DNA of 64,000 nt from Glycine soja (Eukaryota > Streptophyta > Magnoliopsida > Fabales > Fabaceae). The DNA is taken from the NCBI RefSeq assembly GCF_004193775.1, contig NC_041002.1:8760817-8824816 (forward strand), in the 5' to 3' direction. The notes under the pieces are model-generated. The model was not told where the DNA came from. It worked only from the letters and a program-made list of their open reading frames with translations, and ran no database searches. This document shows, one piece after another, positions 58,200-64,000 of this stretch (the first letter of the stretch is position 1; the number at the start of each line of letters is the position of its first letter). Position numbers and translations under genes: made by a program.

Positions 58200-59035
58200 A
58201 TGTATAGTTTTTATTAATTTTATAATTAAATTAGATTTATATTTTATTTTGTAGTTTCCAGTAAAATAATTTATATGATATTTTTTATTAAATAATCTTT
58301 AATTAGAAGTAGATTTTTGCTTTAAAGAAATTTTTTTTAAGTAATTTTTTTTATTTCTTAGTTTGCAGTAAAATAATTTGTATCATAATTTTTTTATAGT
58401 AATTTTTAATTAAAACTAGATTTCAGCTTTCAAGTAATTTTTTTTAAGTAATTTTTTTTATTTCTTAGTTTCCAGTAAAATAATTTGTATTTGTATTATA
58501 ATTTTTGTAAAGTAATTTTTAATTAAAACTAGATTTCAGCTTTCAAGTTATTTTTTTAAGTAATTTTTTTTATTTCTTAGTTTCCGGTAAAATAATTTGT
58601 ATGATAATGTTTTTGAAGTAATTTTTAACTAAAAGTAAATTTCAGCTTTCAAGTAATTTTTTTAAGTAACTTTTTTTATTTCTTAGTTTCCAGTAAAATA
58701 ATTTGTATGATAATTTTTTTTAAGTAATTTTTAATTAAAAGTAGATTTCAGCTTTAAAGTAATTTTTTTGAAGAATTTTTTTTTATTTCTTAGTTTGCAG
58801 TAAAATAATTTGTATCATAATTTTTTTTAAGTAATTTTTAATTAAAACTAGATTTCAGCTTTCAAGTAATTTTTTTTATTTGTTAGTTTGCAGTAAAATA
58901 ATTTGTATTATAATTTTTTAAGTAATTTTTAATTAAAACTAGATTTCAGCTTTCAAGTAATTTTTTAAGTAATTTTTCTTTATTTCTTAGTTTGCAGTAA
59001 AATATATAGTATTATAATTTTTTTTATTTCTTACA
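58200..59035. repeat. Minisatellite, unit about 107 bp, seven to eight copies
   Basis: The phrase AGATTTCAGCTTTCAAGTAA (with variants) recurs at 58311, 58418, 58531, 58638, 58743, 58850 and 58941, giving spacings of 107, 113, 107, 105, 107 and 91. Each is followed by poly-T stretches and TTTCTTAGTTT(C/G)CAGTAAAA. It occupies the probable leader intron of the MULE transposase gene. Several copies contain TTAG or GCAG acceptor-like sites. Confidence 0.9.
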
Positions 59036-59095
59036 TTTTACTATTTTGAATTTATTATGAATAATTAATTAAAATATTGTTTTTGTAGGTACACG

Positions 59096-61878
59096 ATGAA
59101 TTCGGTTATAACAGTGTTGTATTTCAATGGAAGGGTATATGAAGATAATGATGATGTAATATTTGAAGACAGTAAAAAAGTGATTCAGATTAAACGTGGA
59201 ATTAGTTTCAATGCTTTGTAGAAAAAAATTAGAGACAAGGTAAAGTTAGAAAATAATGAAATTATTTCTGCTATTAGTTGTAGATTTTTAGTGTCAGGAA
59301 AATATATTGCCTTGCAAATTTGCGATGACGAAGACGTTGAAACGATGCTGGAAAGTTTTAAACAACAACAAGAAATGTCAGTTCTAGAATTGTACATAGA
59401 AAATGATGTGGCTGGTGGTTCAATGTTTCATTCTGCAAATTCCCTTACATCATGTGGAAATTATGTATCTAATGATGACACACAACCGCCAACAAATATG
59501 AGCAATTTAAATCTTGACGAAGATGATGATCATGATGATGATGATTATCTTGTGTCTAACTCATACGTTGAAGAGTCGTTAGACGAAGATGACAGTGTTG
59601 ACGGTATATCAGATACAGACAATGAAGTCCCCGAGATGATTCCACCAGTAAGAATTGTTCACCCAGCAGAAGGTATGATTTCCTCTTAAAAAATACTTCA
59701 CTCAATACATTTATTATTTCACGACAATTGTATTTAATGCCAAATAAGTATGATTTGAATTTTTTTTTGGACTATAAGGTGTACAAGGAATTCAGAATCC
59801 ATTTTGGAATGATGCTTTGCATTATAATAATATCAACTGGAGTCATCCTGATGAGGAGGACATTTGTGGTTTGGAGATGCCATCCACTTTTAATGTTGGC
59901 CAAGAATTATATGTTGGCATGGAATTTAATAGTAAAGATGCGGTCAAGAATGCGGTCAAACAATATGTTATGAGGGTGCATCAAAGTTTCAAAGTGGTTG
60001 AAAGCAAATGGGACAAATATGTGGCTTGTTGCTTGAATAGAAATGCAGATTGTCCTTGCCCTTTCTACATAAGGGCAATTCTATCTAAAAAGACTGATTC
60101 ATGGAAAGTCACTCAATGGGGTGGACCACACCCATGTCTCAATATGACCATGACCCAAGATAACGAGAAACTTGATTCAGATTTAATTGCCACTTGTGTA
60201 GTAGGTACGTATTTTATGTTCATATTATGTTATTGTTTAGCCTTAATTGTCATTTAAATTTGTTATTCTATTGACAGGCATGATCAGAGAAGATCCATCG
60301 ATAAAAATTTCATTGATTCAAGAGAGGATTAACAGTCAATTTGCGTACAAGGTGTCGTACAAAAAAGCTTGGTTGGCGAAACAGAAAGCCATTGTTATTG
60401 AATATGGCGATTGGGATGAGTCATATGCGAAACTTTTGTCGTGGCTAACACACATGCAAAATCATTCTCCTGGATCGTATTTTCAAATACTACATGACGA
60501 TTTTATCGTTGGAAATACGGTTAGTCGCGAACACCGCCAATTTCATAGAGTTTTCTGGACTTTTGGCCAATGTAAAGAGGCTTTCAAGTACTGTAAGCCA
60601 ATCATACAAGTTGACGGCACACATTTGTACGGCAAATATCGTGGGACCCTCTTAATGGCCACATCACAAGATGGAAATGGGGGTGTCCTTTCTCTAGCAT
60701 TCGCCGTGGTCGAAGGTGAGACGTTGACAGCGTGGTCATGGGTTTTGGCACACTTGCGTGAACATGTCACAGATAAAAATGGTATTTGTCTGATATCTGA
60801 TCAACACGCGAGTATAAAGTCCGTTGTCGCTAACGAAACACTTGGCTGGCAACCTCCCCACGGTTACCATGTCTACTGCGTGCGACACATAGCAAGCAAC
60901 TTCAATCGAAAATTCAATAATGCCAAACAAAAAGAAATGTTGAAGAAATTGGGTAAGATTTCATATTTGATGGTCACATTTATTTTACTTTCATTTATAC
61001 TTAAAATTGTTATTCATAACTAATTTTATGCAGCCTACACTCCTTGCAAGCACATTTTTGATCAAAATTTAGAAAAATTTCGTGAACTGAGTCCAGCCAT
61101 AGCAACATGGATTGATCGCATCTCAAAGGAAAAATGGACGATGGCTTACGATAGAGAAGGACGTCGATATGGCCACATGACAACGAACCTCTCAGAATGT
61201 ATCAATAAGGTTTTAAAGGATTGTCGCAACATTCCCATAACAGCATTGGTGAAATCAACGTACAGTAGGTGTCAAAAGTACTTTGTTGAGCGTGGCCGCC
61301 AAGCCCAAAGACAGTTAAATGAAGGCCAAGTATATTGTTCAAAGTTTGTTAAAGAACTGAGGAAAAATCAAGAACAAGCTTGTACGCACATCGTTCGCGT
61401 GTATGATATCCACTCCACAAGGTTTGAAGTAGAGGAGAGCTTCAACCCTATAACACAACGTGGCAGACAAAAGTGGGTAGTAAACTTGAATGGTCGTCAT
61501 TGTCAATGCGGAAGGTATTCTGCGCTTCACTATCCATGTTCACACATTATTGCTGCTTGTGGTTACGTGAGCATGAACTACTACCAATATATAGATTTTG
61601 TTTATACAAACGAGCACATCTTAAAAGCTTACTCCGCACAATGGTGGCCTCTTGGGAATGAAGCGGCTATTCCTCCTTCTAATGACGCATGGACACTTAT
61701 CCCTGACCCAACTACAATTCGTGCGAAAGGTCGGCCAAAATCAACAAGGATAAGAAATGAGATGGATTGGGTTGAACCATCTGAGCACCGAACAAAATGC
61801 AGTAGATGTGGAGCCGAAGGGCATAACAGGCGTCGTTGTCCAATACAATCTGAGCGTGGGAGTTGTTCAAATCCTTGA
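59096..61878 (+). pseudogene. MULE transposase with PB1-like, MuDR, MULE, SWIM and CCHC domains
   Basis: Exons 59096-59672, 59779-60204, 60278-60952 and 61034-61878 join at GT-AG sites into an 840-codon frame. Order: a PB1-like N-terminus (VLYFNGRVYEDNDD, SGKYIALQICDDEDVE), an acidic linker, the MuDR DNA-binding region (MEFNSKDAVKNAVKQY, CPFYIRA), the DDE core (IIQVDGTHLYGKYRG, GICLISDQHASI), a SWIM zinc site (HCQCGRYSALHYPCSHIIAAC) and a CCHC knuckle (CSRCGAEGHNRRRC). It would cut and move Mutator-type elements. The single lesion is a TAG at 59219-59221 (codon 42), where context suggests CAG; a downstream start could bypass it. A domesticated gene is possible but less likely. Confidence 0.88.
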
Positions 61879-62032
61879 TTTATGTATGTTAGTCGAGTGA
61901 CTTGTATTTGTTTCCGTTCTGTTCAATGTATTGAATTTTTGGGGTTCAATGAATTCAGTAGTTAAAAACATTTTGCCTTTTGTACATGACTTATTTGTGG
62001 GGTTCAATGAATTCGTTAGTTAAAACCATAAG
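61879..62032. other. 3' flank of the MULE transposase gene
   Basis: Short transition with a duplicated phrase GGGGTTCAATGAATTC (61941 and 61998) before the telomere-like array. No other feature is seen. Confidence 0.6.
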
Positions 62033-64000
62033 CATAAACCCTAAAGCTAAACCACTAATTTTGACCCTCAACCACTAAACCTAAACCCTAACCACTAACC
62101 ATAAACCCTAACCCCTAACCCTTAACCTCAACCACTACCCCTAAACCCTAAACCCTCCCCCTCAACCACTACACCTAAACCCTAACCCATCCCCCTAAAA
62201 CCTAATCTCTAACCCTAAACCCAAACCCCTACCCATAAACCCTAACCTCTAACCCTAAACCCTTATTTTTTATTACTTCCATTACTTATTTTGATTTATC
62301 TACTTTAATTTTTCTTTATGATTTTATTTATTATTCTAGTTTGATGCGCGACATAAAAATAGTCATTATGATTACTTAACCATAACCCTAACCCTAACTC
62401 ATATCCCTAACCATAACTCATAAACCCTAAGTCATAAAAGTAACTCAAAAATCCTAAACATATCTCATAACCCTAACCCTAACTCATAAAACTAACCCAT
62501 AACCCCTAAACCCCACTCATAAACCCTAAGTCCTAAAACTAACCCATAACCCCTAAACCTAACTCACAAACCCTAAGTAGTAAAACTAACTTATAAACCC
62601 TAAACATATCACATAACCCTAACCCTACCTCATAAAACTAACCCATAACCCCTAAACCACACTCATAAACCCTAAGTCCTAAAACTAACCCATAACCCCT
62701 AAACCTAACTCACAAACCCTAAGTAGTAAAACTAACTCATAAACCCTAAACATATCACATAACCCTAACCCTACCTCATAAAACTAACCATAACCCCTAA
62801 ACCCCACTCATAAACCCTAAGTCTTAAAACTAACCCATAACCCCTAAACCTAACTCACAAACACTAAGTAGTAAAACTAACTCATAAACCCTAAACATAT
62901 CACATAACCCTAACCCTACCTCATAAAACTAACCCATAACCCCTAAACCCCACTCATAAACCCTAAGTTCTAAAACTAACCCATAACCCCTAAACCTAAC
63001 TCACAAACCCTAAGTAGTAAAACTAACTCATAAACCCTAAACATATCACATAACCCTAACCCTACCTCATAAAACTAACCCATAACCCCTAAACATAACT
63101 CATAAACCCTAAGTACTAAAACTAACTCATAAACCCTAAACATATCACATAACCCTAACCCTACCTCATAAAACTAACCCATAACCCCTAAACCCCACTC
63201 ATAAACCCTAAGTCCTAAAACTAACTCATAAACCCTACCTATAACCCTAACCCATAACCTAAGTCATAAACCTTGACTAATAAACCCTAACCCTAACTCA
63301 TAACCCTAACATAACTCATAAACCCTAAGTCCTAAACTAACTAATAAACACTAACCCTAACCCTACCTCATAAACCCTCAACCCTAACTCATAACACTAA
63401 ACCCTAAGTCCTAAACTAACTAATAAACCCTAACCCTAAACCATAACCCTAACACCAACTCATAAAACTAAACCCTAAGTCCTAAAACTAACTCATAAAC
63501 CCTAACCCTAACTCATAAACCCTAAGTTATAAACTTACTACTAAACCCTAAACCTACCTCATAAACCCTAAACCCTAACTCACACCAATAAACCCTAAGT
63601 CCTAAACTAACTAATAAACCCTACCCCTAAACCATAACCCTAACACCAACTCATAACACTAAACCCTAAGTCCTAAAACTAACTCATAAACCCTAACCCT
63701 AACTCATAACACTAAACCCTAAGTCCTAAACTAACTCATAAACCCTAACACCAACTCACAACACTAAAGCCTAACTCATAAAACTAACTAATAAACCCTA
63801 AACCTAACTCATAACCCTAAACCCTAAGTCCTAAGACTAACTCATAACCCTAACACTAACTCATAACACTAAACCCGAAGTCCTAAGACTAACTCATAAC
63901 CCTAACACTAACTCATAACCCTAAACCCTAAGTCCTAAGACTAACTCATAACCCTAACCAATAACTCATAAACCCTAACCCTAACTCATAACTCCTAAAC
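62033..64000. repeat. Degenerate telomere-like repeat array (CCCTAAA/CCCTAAC related)
   Basis: Almost 2 kb of sequence is built from AAACCCTAA, AACCCTAACC and variants (CTCATAAACCCTAAG, CTAAAACTAAC), with only one interruption near 62265-62375. The heptamer resembles the plant telomere unit CCCTAAA, but the phase drifts and few perfect tandem heptamers occur. It is an interstitial telomere-like array rather than a true telomere. It continues past the window end. Confidence 0.92.
62455..63240. repeat. 146-bp higher-order repeat inside the telomere-like array
   Basis: The landmark TAAACATATC(A/T)CATAACCC recurs at 62455, 62601, 62747, 62892, 63038 and 63137, giving periods of 146, 146, 145, 146 and a shortened 99. 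Each unit has the order CATATCACATAACCCTAACC, CTCATAAAACTAAC, CCATAACCCCTAAAC, CTAAGTCCTAAAAC, CTAAGTAGTAAAACTAAC. Neighbouring units are nearly identical, so amplification was more recent than the heptamer decay. Confidence 0.9.

Larger units (their letters stand above)
56945..64000 (+). mobile_element. Mutator-like element (MULE), left part; right end outside window
   Basis: A MuDR/MULE transposase gene (59096-61878) is preceded by a terminal-like region (56945-57360) with repeated G-rich phrases (ATGGGGTGTTTTTAC, ATGGGGTCGTTTTCAA) and small palindromes. It is followed by a long telomere-like array. The left border is a guess from where this composition starts. No matching right inverted repeat lies within the window, so the element either continues beyond 64000 or has lost its end. 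An alternative is a stand-alone decayed MULE gene beside unrelated satellite DNA. Confidence 0.6.

Noticed and set aside
62033..64000. True chromosome end (telomere)
   Set aside because: The CCCTAA-like units are degenerate, mixed with other phrases and organised in a 146-bp composite repeat; true telomeres are uniform CCCTAAA.

Overview
This is nuclear DNA from a flowering plant, most likely a legume close to soybean (Glycine). The evidence is AT-rich intergenic DNA, GT-AG introns, nested plant-type LTR, LINE, CACTA and Mutator-like elements, and one intact host gene that reads as a pea/lentil-type seedling copper amine oxidase. Family names rest on recognising protein motifs by eye; no database search was possible. 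No tRNA, rRNA, CRISPR array or bacterial feature was seen.

Layout. 1-6503: the 5' part of a decayed Athila-type Ty3/gypsy retrotransposon on the minus strand (LTR, tRNA-Asp-like primer site, gag, protease, RT, RNase H, integrase), cut by the window start. 6504-14917: AT-rich intergenic DNA with foldback repeats, microsatellites and a small tandem duplication. 14923-22709: a complete Ty1/copia element on the minus strand with AAGAA target duplications. Its 3' LTR has been expanded by a 461-bp unit present four times that spans the LTR/polypurine-tract boundary. 22715-25980: intergenic DNA ending in a tandem A/T-rich repeat. 25983-44196: an 18.2-kb CACTA (En/Spm) DNA transposon with CACTA termini, TTT target duplications and hairpin-type subterminal repeats. 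It has a TNP2-like transposase and a second gene joining a plant-transposase-like region to a Ulp1-like protease domain. It carries pieces of several apparent host genes (a ribosomal protein S11 exon, a DUF761-type gene, a WD40/F-box-like exon, and others not recognised) and two nested LINEs. 45839-46857: a long-TIR foldback element holding a GRF zinc-finger ORF. 47680-48550: an inverted and tandem 271-bp repeat. 50893-56215: the five-exon copper amine oxidase gene. 56945 to the window end: a Mutator-like element with a PB1/MuDR/MULE/SWIM transposase, a 107-bp minisatellite in its upstream intron, and about 2 kb of degenerate telomere-like repeat with a 146-bp higher-order period.

The amine oxidase is the only gene that looks fully functional: all splice junctions are canonical, one 672-residue frame is open, and the cofactor tyrosine, catalytic aspartate and copper histidines are present. 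Nearly all transposon genes carry in-frame stops or frameshifts. Many of these stops are TGA or TAG at places where the frame context suggests CGA or CAG, which fits deamination of methylated cytosines in silenced elements. The most unusual items are the gene-capturing CACTA element with its hairpin-module ends, the copia LTR/PPT expansion, and the MULE flanked by a telomere-like higher-order repeat.
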